Assembly (NCBI GenBank): GCA_025934775.1
Contig: JAICWO010000009.1
Coordinates: 158,804-222,803, forward strand
DNA length: 64,000 bases
Direction: 5' to 3'
Source: Gemmatimonadaceae bacterium
GTDB taxonomy: Bacteria > Gemmatimonadota > Gemmatimonadetes > Gemmatimonadales > Gemmatimonadaceae
Shown here: positions 17,320 to 25,101 of the stretch, one piece after another
How positions within the stretch are numbered: the stretch's first letter is position 1
Layout: the number at the start of each line of letters is the position of its first letter
The notes under the pieces: generated by a model
Databases searched by the model: none
What the model saw: the letters and a program-made list of their open reading frames with translations, nothing else
What the model was told of the DNA's origin: nothing
Translations under genes and position numbers: made by a program

Positions 17320-18579
17320 GTGGGCGCCGTGAGTCAGCGCGCGGGACGAAGGACGATGCGGCGGCGCATGCGCGCCATCGAGCGCGAGTCGATCTCGCTG
17401 GTCGTCGCGATGACGCACCCGATCCAGTATTACTCGCCGTGGTTCGCGTTCATCACGGCCGAGTGTCCGTCGCTTTCGCTCGAGGTCGTATACGCGACCG
17501 AGCCGACACCCACGCAGCAGGCGGTCGGGTTCGGGCGGGAGTTCCGCTGGGACACCCCGCTTCGCGCCGGATACCAGAGTACCGTGATCCGCGACGCGGC
17601 GCCGGCCGACTCGGTCCACTCCGATTCCTTTTTTGGTCTGAATGTTCCGGAGCTCGCGCGAGCGGTCCTCGACCGCGAACCAGACGTCGTCCTCGTGCCT
17701 GGGTGGCATTCGATAACCTACTTGCGCGTTCTTCGCGCATGTCGCCGCGCCGGCATTCCGACGATCTATCGCGGCGACTCGAGCTTGCTGGGACGGCCGA
17801 CTGGTTGGAAGCGCGCCGCTTGGTCGGCGCGCACGCGATGGATGCTCGGCCAGTACTCCGCGTATCTCGGCGTCGGGTCGCGTGCCGTGGAGTATCTGGG
17901 CGCGTTGGGCGTCGAACGCGAGCGCATCTTCGAGTCGCCGCACTGCGTGGACAACGACTTCTTCGCCGCCGGCGCCGCGCCATGGCAGGAGCGGGACGTC
18001 CGCGCGCGTGAGCGGCGCGCTCTCGGTGTGCGTGATGACGAGTTCGTGGTGCTGTTCGTCGGCAAGCTGGAACCGAAGAAGCGCGTGCGTGACGCCGTTC
18101 TCGCGGTGGCGCAGGCGGGCTCGGACTACCATCTCCTTGTCGTGGGCGCTGGGGCTGAAGACGCCTCCGCGCGAACCGCGGCGCATGAGCTCGGCGCGCG
18201 GGTCACGTGGCAAGGGTTCGTGAATCAAGCGTCGCTCGCCCGGTTCTACGCTGTCGCCGACTGTTTGGTGCTGCCGAGCGATCACCGGGAAACGTGGGGC
18301 TTGGTCGTGAACGAGGCGCTGGCCGCGGGGCTCCCCTGCGCCGTCAGCGATCGTGCCGGCTGCGCGCCGGATCTCGTGATACCGGGAGTCACGGGCGAGC
18401 GGTATCCTTGTGGCGACGCGACGTCGCTCGCGAGCGCGCTTGCTCGGATTCGGAGCTCGCTGCGCAACGGCACCATCACGCGACGGACGTGCTCGGACCT
18501 CATACGGCAATACTCGTTTGCGCAGGCGACCGAAGGCTTGCAAGCCGCCTGTCGGTTCGTGACAGGGTTTCACCATTGA
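17320..18579 (+). CDS. Glycosyltransferase, GT4
   Basis: 419 aa if GTG 17320 is used; a GAGGA sequence at 17308-17312 sits 7 bases ahead of it. ATGs at 17356 and 17368 are alternatives giving a tidier N-terminus before SLVVAMTHPIQYYSPWFAFI. The donor domain has VLFVGKLEPKKRVRDAVLAV, GAGAEDASARTAAHELG and ETWGLVVNEALAAGLPCAVS, a perfect EX7E retaining-GT4 motif. Cytoplasmic or membrane-peripheral. Sugar unknown. Confidence 0.87.
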   Translation: MGAVSQRAGRRTMRRRMRAIERESISLVVAMTHPIQYYSPWFAFITAECPSLSLEVVYATEPTPTQQAVGFGREFRWDTPLRAGYQSTVIRDAAPADSVHSDSFFGLNVPELARAVLDREPDVVLVPGWHSITYLRVLRACRRAGIPTIYRGDSSLLGRPTGWKRAAWSARTRWMLGQYSAYLGVGSRAVEYLGALGVERERIFESPHCVDNDFFAAGAAPWQERDVRARERRALGVRDDEFVVLFVGKLEPKKRVRDAVLAVAQAGSDYHLLVVGAGAEDASARTAAHELGARVTWQGFVNQASLARFYAVADCLVLPSDHRETWGLVVNEALAAGLPCAVSDRAGCAPDLVIPGVTGERYPCGDATSLASALARIRSSLRNGTITRRTCSDLIRQYSFAQATEGLQAACRFVTGFHH

Positions 18580-18598
18580 TTCGCCAGGCATTGTTCTC

Positions 18599-20098
18599 AT
18601 GACCGCGCAGGCCACACTCACGCCAACGATTCGCACGACGACGCCCCCGCGCCAGGTGCGCCGCGTGGCGCGAAGCGATCCCCGAATCGCGATCGCGTGG
18701 GCGGCTGTTTCGATCGCCGCCGGACTGTGGTTCGCGGACTGGCTGCCGGCCGCCGCCCTCGCGGTGCTCTGGCTCGGGTGGACGCTGCTCGGCCGCTATG
18801 AGAGCTTGCTCGTGCTGCCGCTGGCGTTCACGTATCAGTGGGCGCAAGCGTGTTTCGGCATCTTTTACTACGGACTGACCGGCCGCACGTCGCCGACGCT
18901 TCGTTCGCTCGATTATCGTCCCATCGTCATCGTGGAGCTCGTGGGCCTCGTCGTCCTCGCTGTGGGCATGGCGCTCGGGACGCGAGTGGTGGGCGTCAAG
19001 CGAACGTCGCGCGAGAGAGAGATGGACGTCACGTCGAGAACGTTGATCGTGGCGTATGCGATCGCCGCGGTGGTCTGCACGTTTCTTGGCGTCGTCGCAT
19101 GGCAGTTCCCGCGGCTGACCCAGTTGATCATCGCGCTGTCGTTCTTGCGAATGGCGGTCGTGTACGTGCTCCTGCGCTCGTTCGTCATTCCGCGGCCGCG
19201 ATGGATTCCGTTCGCCATGCTGCTGGCGACCGAGATCATCCTGACGTCGACCAGCTACTTCGCCGATTTCCGGCAGCCGCTGGCGATGGCTGGACTGGCG
19301 CTGCTCGAAGCGCGTGCCCGCCGCTCACGAGCGGGACGCCAGCGGATGACCATCGCGTTCGGCCTCGTGGCGTGCGTCGCGTGCGTCATGAGCCTGATGT
19401 GGACCGCCGTGAAGTTCGACTATCGACTCGCGCTTCGCGAAAATCGCCTGTCGTCACGGACCGAAGAGCTCGACTTCATCACGCGGCGTGCGGCCGAGTG
19501 GATCGACAGCCCCGAGGAGTGGCTGCCCACGACTGACCGATTCGTGGATCGCGTCTGGCAGATCTACTTTCCCGGTCTGACGCTCGCGCGCGTCCCGTCG
19601 ATCGTACCGCACTCCAACGGTGCGCTGCTCGAGGACGCGGTGCTTCGCGTATTGATGCCCCGAATCTTCTTCCCCGAGAAATCGGGCATGAGGAATGACA
19701 GCGAGAAGGTTCGCCTGTATGCTGGCGTGTACGTGGCTGGCAGCGAGTCCGGTACGAGCTACGCCCTCGGCTACACGGCGGAGTCGTACGTCGACTTTGG
19801 CATTCCATGGATGTATGTGCCGATTTTGCTGTATGCGGCGCTCGTCGCCGGGACGGTGGTCTGGCTCTATCGAAAGCTGATCCACGTTGAGATTGCGGTG
19901 AGCACGGCCGCGGTGATCGCGTTGCTGTCGCTACAATCGCTGGAATCGTCGTGGGCGTACATGCTGGGACAGGCGGTCGCGCTGTCGGTCGTGCTCGGCG
20001 CGACGTCGCTCATCGTGGATCGGCTGCTGCTCCGGCGCACCGACCGCGCCGCGGCGTACCGGCGACGGGCCGCCGTCCGTCCCGTGTACGGCCGCTGA
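18599..20098 (+). CDS. Wzy-like O-antigen / polysaccharide polymerase
   Basis: 499-aa polytopic membrane protein with roughly ten hydrophobic segments: a pair near residues 34-66, others near 100-124, 147-170, 176-196, 200-218, 252-272, and a C-terminal group from about 400. A long loop (about residues 275-395) lies before ESYVDFGIPWMYVPILLYAA, the D-F-G-x-P/G pattern that recurs in Wzy and oligosaccharide repeat-unit polymerases. Wzy joins lipid-linked repeat units on the periplasmic face. Sequence conservation in the family is low, so the call rests on topology, this motif and the setting within a glycosyltransferase operon. Confidence 0.72.
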   Translation: MTAQATLTPTIRTTTPPRQVRRVARSDPRIAIAWAAVSIAAGLWFADWLPAAALAVLWLGWTLLGRYESLLVLPLAFTYQWAQACFGIFYYGLTGRTSPTLRSLDYRPIVIVELVGLVVLAVGMALGTRVVGVKRTSREREMDVTSRTLIVAYAIAAVVCTFLGVVAWQFPRLTQLIIALSFLRMAVVYVLLRSFVIPRPRWIPFAMLLATEIILTSTSYFADFRQPLAMAGLALLEARARRSRAGRQRMTIAFGLVACVACVMSLMWTAVKFDYRLALRENRLSSRTEELDFITRRAAEWIDSPEEWLPTTDRFVDRVWQIYFPGLTLARVPSIVPHSNGALLEDAVLRVLMPRIFFPEKSGMRNDSEKVRLYAGVYVAGSESGTSYALGYTAESYVDFGIPWMYVPILLYAALVAGTVVWLYRKLIHVEIAVSTAAVIALLSLQSLESSWAYMLGQAVALSVVLGATSLIVDRLLLRRTDRAAAYRRRAAVRPVYGR

Positions 20099-21280
20099 GT
20101 GCGACGGTTGCGCATCCTGCACGTCGCGCCGTCGATCGCGCGCGCGTACGGTGGACCGACGCACTCGCTCGCGGCGTACGTTCGCGCGGCGCAACTCCAC
20201 GTGTGCGAGTGTACGATCGTCGCGCCCGACGCGTCAGCGGATGATGTCGCGTCCCTCGAGCAGAGCGCGCCGGATGCGGCGGTTCGACTCTTCCCCAGCC
20301 AAGGCGCCGGCGCGTTCGTCTGGTCGCCGGCGCTCGTGCGGTTCGTGCGCCTCCATGCGGGCGACTACGACGTGGTGCACGTGCACGGATTGCTGAATCC
20401 GGTCAGCTCGTTGGCGGCACGCGCATGCCGACTCGTCGGGGCGCCTGTCGTCATCCGGCCGTTCGGGACGATGTCGCGGTACACGTTTCAGCATCGCCGC
20501 CGCGCCCTCAAGCGCGCGTATCACGCCGCGATCGATGCGCCCAACCTGCGCGCCGCGGCCGCCGTGCACTTCACCACGGCCACCGAGCGCGACGAAGCGT
20601 CATGGCTCGGCATCGCGGTGGATGAGCGCGCGTACGTGATTCCGCCTCCGGCGTTCGAGCTGAGCACGCCGCCGGCGCGCGCCGTGCCCGCGGAGCCGCG
20701 CGCGTTCACGGCGCTCATCGTGTCGCGTCTCGATCCGGTGAAGAACATCGAGCTGCTGCTCGACGCCTGGACCGTGGTTCGGGCCAAGCTCGATTCGGCG
20801 CGACTCGTGATTGCCGGCGAAGGCCCCGACCGATATCGCCGATCGCTCGTCGAACGCGCCGGCCGTCTCGGCGTCGGCGCCGCGGTCGACTTCGTGGGGT
20901 ACGCCGGACCCGCCGGCAAGCAGGCGCTCTACGCGGACGCCGACGTCTTTGTATTACCAAGTAAGCATGAGAATTTTGGCATAGCGGCGCTCGAAGCGCT
21001 GGCCGCCGGTCTGCCGGTCGTCGTCTCGCGCCACGTGCAGTTGGCCGACGTGATCGAAGCGCACGGGCTCGGGGTCGTGGTTCCCGCGACTCGTCAGGCG
21101 CTCGCCGACGCGCTCCTGTCGCTGGCGTCGAACGTCGGATGGCGCCGAGCGTGCGGCGCGCGGGCGCCGCGCGTCGTCGCGGAGGCCTTCTCGCCCGTCG
21201 CCGTCGGCGGCGCCCTCCGCGCGATGTACGAATCCGTATCCACGGACCTTCACGAACATTTGGCCACGGCTTTCGCATGA
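20099..21280 (+). CDS. Glycosyltransferase, GT4
   Basis: 393 aa, GTG start immediately after the polymerase stop. LRILHVAPSIARAYGGPTHS is a typical GT4 acceptor N-terminus with the G-G-P-x-x loop; VVHVHGLLNPVSSLAARACR follows. The donor domain has FTALIVSRLDPVKNIELLLD, VIAGEGPDRYRRSL and HENFGIAALEALAAGLPVVV, an intact EX7E motif. The codons encoding that motif (20946-20984) are unusually AT-ending. The stop overlaps the carbamoyltransferase start. Confidence 0.88.
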   Translation: MRRLRILHVAPSIARAYGGPTHSLAAYVRAAQLHVCECTIVAPDASADDVASLEQSAPDAAVRLFPSQGAGAFVWSPALVRFVRLHAGDYDVVHVHGLLNPVSSLAARACRLVGAPVVIRPFGTMSRYTFQHRRRALKRAYHAAIDAPNLRAAAAVHFTTATERDEASWLGIAVDERAYVIPPPAFELSTPPARAVPAEPRAFTALIVSRLDPVKNIELLLDAWTVVRAKLDSARLVIAGEGPDRYRRSLVERAGRLGVGAAVDFVGYAGPAGKQALYADADVFVLPSKHENFGIAALEALAAGLPVVVSRHVQLADVIEAHGLGVVVPATRQALADALLSLASNVGWRRACGARAPRVVAEAFSPVAVGGALRAMYESVSTDLHEHLATAFA

Positions 21281-23058
21281 GCAGCACGTATGTCCTCGGC
21301 ATCAATGCCTACCACGGCGACGTTTCGGCTGCGCTGTTGAAGGACGGCGCGCTCGTCGCCGCGGTCGAGGAAGAACGCTTCCGCCGGATCAAGCACTGGG
21401 CGGGCTTTCCTTCGCTCTCGATCCAGCGGTGTCTCGAGATCGCGGGGATTCGCGGCGCCGACGTCGCGCATGTCGCGATCAGCCGCGACCCGAAGGCGAA
21501 TTTGCTCAAGAAGGGCATGTACGCGCTCACGAAACGACCGGACCTCTCCGCGATCCTCGATCGAGTGAAGAACGCGCGGAAAGTTCGCGACCTGCACACG
21601 CCGCTCGCCGCCGCGCTGGGCGTCTCGCCCGCCGCGGGCCCGAGCATCCATTTCGTGGAGCATCACCCGGCGCACTTGGCGAGCGCGTTCTTCGTGTCGC
21701 CATTCGACGATGCGTCGGTGTGCGCCATCGATGGCTTCGGCGACTTCGTGAGCACCTCGTTCGCGGCCGGTCGCGGCAATCGGTTGGAGGTGCTGGACAA
21801 AGTCTATTTCCCGCACTCGCTCGGCATGCTGTACACCGCGGTCACGCAATACCTCGGCTTCACGGGCTACGGCGACGAGTTCAAGGTCATGGGGCTGGCG
21901 CCGTACGGCGAGCCGGCGCACGTCGCGGAGCTCTCGCGACTCGTGCGGCTCACCGGCGACGGCATGTTCGAGCTCGAGCTCGAGTACTTCCGCCACTGGA
22001 ACGGCGGCGTCGAGATGGAGTGGGACGAAGGCTATCCGACGCTCGGACGAGTCTATTCGCCTGCGCTCGAGACGCTCCTGGGCCCGGCGCGCCAGCCGAG
22101 CGATCCGTTGACGAAGCGGCACGAGGACATCGCGCGGTCGCTGCAAGCGGTGTACGAAGAATCGGCATTCCATATCTTGAATGGCCTGTACGAGCGCACC
22201 GGCAACCCGCGGCTCTGTCTCGCCGGCGGGTGCGCGATGAACAGCGTCGCGAATGGGAAGATTCGCGCGAACACACCCTTTACGGATCTCTATATTCAGC
22301 CGGCCGCCGGCGACAACGGCACCGCGCTCGGCGCGGCGTACTACCTCTGGCACCAAGTGTTGGGGCAACCGCGATCGTTCGTCATGGAGCACGCCTACTG
22401 GGGCACCGCCTACGAGGGCGTCGACGTGGCGGCGGCGATTGGCGCGCGCCAGGATCCGGAGTGGCATTATCAGGCGACCGATTACGCGGGCGAGGATGCC
22501 GTGTGTCGCGCGACCGCGGAGCTCATCGCCGACGGGAACGTCGTCGGGTGGTACCAAGGACGAATGGAATGGGCGGCCCGCGCGCTCGGCAATCGCAGCA
22601 TTCTCGCCGATCCGCGGCGCGTGGAGATGCGCGATCTGATCAACACGAAGATCAAGTTCCGCGAGAAGTTTCGGCCGTTCGCGCCGTCCATCCTCGAGGA
22701 AGCGCTGGACGATTATTTCGAGGACGCGGCGCCCGACCCGTTCATGCAGCAGGTGTACCCGGTGCGTTCCGCGCGACGAGCGGAGCTTCCCGCCATCACG
22801 CACGTGGATGGAAGCGGACGGCTTCAGACCGTGAGCGAGCGCACCAATCCGCGCTACTATCGATTGATTCGAGCGTTCGCGCAGCTCACCGGTGTCCCCG
22901 TCGTGCTCAACACGAGCTTCAATGAGAACGAGCCGATCGTCGACACGCCGGAACAGGCGCTCGACTGCTTCTTCCGAACGCGCATGGACGCGATCGTGAT
23001 CGGCAACACGATCGTGCAGCGGCATCCGGTCGCGGCCGAGGCGATCGCTGATGGGTGA
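21277..23058 (+). CDS. Carbamoyltransferase (NodU/TobZ family)
   Basis: 593 aa from the ATG that overlaps the upstream stop; longer frames run through the preceding gene. The N-terminal Kae1-like domain shows YVLGINAYHGDVSAALLKDG, then VEHHPAHLASAFFVSPFDD (metal-binding histidines), LCLAGGCAMNSVANGKI and QPAAGDNGTALGAA. The C-terminal domain has GRMEWAARALGNRSILADPR and VPVVLNTSFNENEPIVDTPE, both diagnostic. The enzyme makes carbamoyl-AMP from carbamoyl phosphate and ATP and transfers the carbamoyl group to a hydroxyl. In this operon the acceptor is most likely a sugar of the repeat unit. Length is normal for the family. Confidence 0.93.
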   Translation: MSSTYVLGINAYHGDVSAALLKDGALVAAVEEERFRRIKHWAGFPSLSIQRCLEIAGIRGADVAHVAISRDPKANLLKKGMYALTKRPDLSAILDRVKNARKVRDLHTPLAAALGVSPAAGPSIHFVEHHPAHLASAFFVSPFDDASVCAIDGFGDFVSTSFAAGRGNRLEVLDKVYFPHSLGMLYTAVTQYLGFTGYGDEFKVMGLAPYGEPAHVAELSRLVRLTGDGMFELELEYFRHWNGGVEMEWDEGYPTLGRVYSPALETLLGPARQPSDPLTKRHEDIARSLQAVYEESAFHILNGLYERTGNPRLCLAGGCAMNSVANGKIRANTPFTDLYIQPAAGDNGTALGAAYYLWHQVLGQPRSFVMEHAYWGTAYEGVDVAAAIGARQDPEWHYQATDYAGEDAVCRATAELIADGNVVGWYQGRMEWAARALGNRSILADPRRVEMRDLINTKIKFREKFRPFAPSILEEALDDYFEDAAPDPFMQQVYPVRSARRAELPAITHVDGSGRLQTVSERTNPRYYRLIRAFAQLTGVPVVLNTSFNENEPIVDTPEQALDCFFRTRMDAIVIGNTIVQRHPVAAEAIADG

Positions 23059-24343
23059 TCGCGCGTCGCGAACGCGAGCGCGGTCGGTGGTGTTCCTGAA
23101 TCGCTTCTACTGGCCGGACATCGCGGCAACGGGTCAGATGCTCACCGATCTGGCTGAAGGGCTCGCGGCGCTGAATTGGGACGTCACGGTGATCACGAGC
23201 AACACGAGCTACGATGCGTCGCGCGGCAGCGCCGCGCTCCCGTGGCGCGAGCGGCGGAACGGCGTGCAGATCGTGCGCACACCCTGCACGCGCTTCGGCC
23301 GCGGTGCCCTGCTCGGCCGATTCGTGGACTACGCGACATATTTGGGAGGGGCCGCGGCGATGCTTGCCGCGGGGAAACGTCCCTCGGTCATCGTGGCGAT
23401 GAGCGATCCACCGATGCTGGCCGCGCTCGCCTGGCTGATGGGCAAGGTGCGTCGCGCCCGTTCCGTGTATTGGGTGCAGGATCTCTTCCCCGACCTCCTC
23501 GCCCGCTTGCAACTGCTCTCCGACGAAACGCCGCTGTACCGCGGCTTGCGCGCATTCGCGAGCTTCGTGCATCGGCGTTGCGATCTCGTGGTCGCACTGG
23601 GGCCGACGATGGTCGACGCGCTCATCGCCGCGGGAGCGCCGCCGGAGCGCACCACCTACGTCCACAATTGGGCCGATGCGGATGCCGTCGTGCCGATGAG
23701 CGCGGACGAGAATGCGTTCCTCGCGGAGCACGGCCTTCGCGGCAAGTTTGTCGTGTTGTACTCGGGGAACGCGGGCCGGGCTCACACCTTTGACGCCGTG
23801 CTCGACGCCGCCCGCGCCCTGCGCGACGACGACAACGTTGTGTTCGTCTTCGTCGGCGGCGGACCGCGGACGGCGGAGTTGAAGCGCGCCGTCGCGCGCG
23901 ACGGTCTGCAGAACGTGCGCTTCTTTCCATACGTCGACCGCGCGCGTCTCGGCGAGGTGCTCTCGGCGGCAACGGTTTCGCTCGTTACGGAAAATCCCGC
24001 CGTGGAAGGCCTGCTGGTGCCGAGCAAGACGTACGGCATTCTCGCCAGCGGGCGGCCGATCGTGCTGCTCGGCCCAGCGGGGAGCGACGTCGCGCGCGTC
24101 GTTCGCGACACCGAGAGCGGCGTGGTGCTTCCGCCCGAGAGCGGCCGCGCGCTGACGGAGTGGTTGATCGCCGCGAAACGGGATCCGTCGCTGATCGATC
24201 GCCTGGGGCGAAACGCGCGCCTCGCCGCCGAGCAGACTTTTAACAAACGCTCTTCGATCGCGCAGTGGGCCGCGCTGATGGAGACCACGTCGCCGCGCAG
24301 CGGCGCGTTGAACATGGTGCGACAACAAGCGAGCGCACCGTGA
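23051..24343 (+). CDS. Glycosyltransferase, GT4, WbuB-like
   Basis: 430 aa, starting 8 bases before the carbamoyltransferase stop. VVFLNRFYWPDIAATGQMLT, VIVAMSDPPMLAALAWLMGK and YWVQDLFPDLLARLQLL are hallmarks of the WbuB/WcaI-like branch (FYWPD...TG, Q-D-L-x-P-D). VVLYSGNAGRAHTFDAVLDA begins the donor domain; VEGLLVPSKTYGILASGRPI carries the conserved P-S-K-x-Y-G-I-L-A-x-G-R-P motif of that branch. WbuB transfers N-acetylfucosamine; the sugar here is not known. It is the last gene of the first long operon. Confidence 0.87.
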   Translation: MGDRASRTRARSVVFLNRFYWPDIAATGQMLTDLAEGLAALNWDVTVITSNTSYDASRGSAALPWRERRNGVQIVRTPCTRFGRGALLGRFVDYATYLGGAAAMLAAGKRPSVIVAMSDPPMLAALAWLMGKVRRARSVYWVQDLFPDLLARLQLLSDETPLYRGLRAFASFVHRRCDLVVALGPTMVDALIAAGAPPERTTYVHNWADADAVVPMSADENAFLAEHGLRGKFVVLYSGNAGRAHTFDAVLDAARALRDDDNVVFVFVGGGPRTAELKRAVARDGLQNVRFFPYVDRARLGEVLSAATVSLVTENPAVEGLLVPSKTYGILASGRPIVLLGPAGSDVARVVRDTESGVVLPPESGRALTEWLIAAKRDPSLIDRLGRNARLAAEQTFNKRSSIAQWAALMETTSPRSGALNMVRQQASAP

Positions 24344-24353
24344 TTTTCGGTAC

Positions 24354-24382
24354 TGGGCAGCACCTTGGCGAAATGCTACATT
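24354..24382 (+). promoter_or_regulatory. Candidate promoter upstream of the OPX-kinase block
   Basis: In the 110-base gap before the OPX gene, TGGGCA (24354-24359) and TACATT (24377-24382) are separated by 17 bases, a sigma-70-like arrangement with a weak -35. The TACATT box recurs in three other intergenic gaps of this window. It would drive 24454-29224. Sequence resemblance only. Confidence 0.4.
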
Positions 24383-24453
24383 CCCGGCCTGACACTGGAA
24401 CCTGACGACCGCCGGACGTTCGGCATCAGCCGCACGAACGCCGCCGCAGCGAT

Positions 24454-25083
24454 ATGAGGATTCTTTTCTTGATTCGAACGCTTCTGCTCTTGCTCGCAGT
24501 TGTTGGCATGCGGTCGACGGTGTCGAGCGCCCAGGTGCCGACTGATCCCGTCGTGTTGCGCCCGGGCGACATGGTCCGGATCACGGTGTGGCGGCATCCG
24601 GATTTCAGCGGCGAATTTCCGATCGACGCGGCGGGCAACATCTCGCATCCGCTGTACAAATCGCTGCATGTCGCGGGTGTGCCGCTCGCCACCGCGGAGA
24701 ACGAGCTGCAAACGCTGCTCAAGCAGTACGATGCCGAGCCGGCGTTCACCTTCGTTCCGTTGGTGAGAGTCTACGTCCTCGGTGAGGTGCGGCAGCCGAA
24801 CACACTCACTGTACCGCCGGGCACGACGCTGGCCCAGGCAATCGCGCTCGCCGGCGGCCCGACCAACGAGGCCGACCTGCACCACGTAACACTCGTGCGT
24901 GATTCGGCGAGCACCGCGATCGACTTCTCGCAGCTCGAGACGCCGGTGGGTCGCCAGGAAGTCCACTCCGGGGACGAGCTCCTCATTCCTCGCGGCCGCA
25001 GCTTCTGGCGGGACGATCTCACGCCGATCGCTTCCCTCGTCGCCGCGTTCGTGTCGATCGCGAATTTCGCGATTCGTCGATGA
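24454..25083 (+). CDS. Short outer-membrane polysaccharide export (OPX) protein
   Basis: 209 aa. A signal peptide (MRILFLIRTLLLLLAVVGMR, cleavage predicted near SSA26) is followed by a Poly_export domain beginning VVLRPGDMVRITVWRHPDFS at about residue 33. One SLBB domain starts with YVLGEVRQPNTLTVPPGTTL at about residue 108. It is about half the length of Wza (379 aa) and has no long C-terminal outer-membrane-spanning domain. Instead it ends in a hydrophobic helix (IASLVAAFVSIANFAIRR) with terminal Arg-Arg, shared with the other two OPX proteins here. It forms the periplasmic part of a polysaccharide export channel, presumably with the kinase encoded 18 bases downstream. Confidence 0.88.
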   Translation: MRILFLIRTLLLLLAVVGMRSTVSSAQVPTDPVVLRPGDMVRITVWRHPDFSGEFPIDAAGNISHPLYKSLHVAGVPLATAENELQTLLKQYDAEPAFTFVPLVRVYVLGEVRQPNTLTVPPGTTLAQAIALAGGPTNEADLHHVTLVRDSASTAIDFSQLETPVGRQEVHSGDELLIPRGRSFWRDDLTPIASLVAAFVSIANFAIRR

Positions 25084-25101
25084 TCAACAAAGGTTGTGAA
25101 G

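Noticed and set aside
21250..23025. 591-codon open frame on the minus strand
   Set aside because: Antisense to the carbamoyltransferase; Arg/His-rich composition with no family motif, an artefact of high-GC codon usage.
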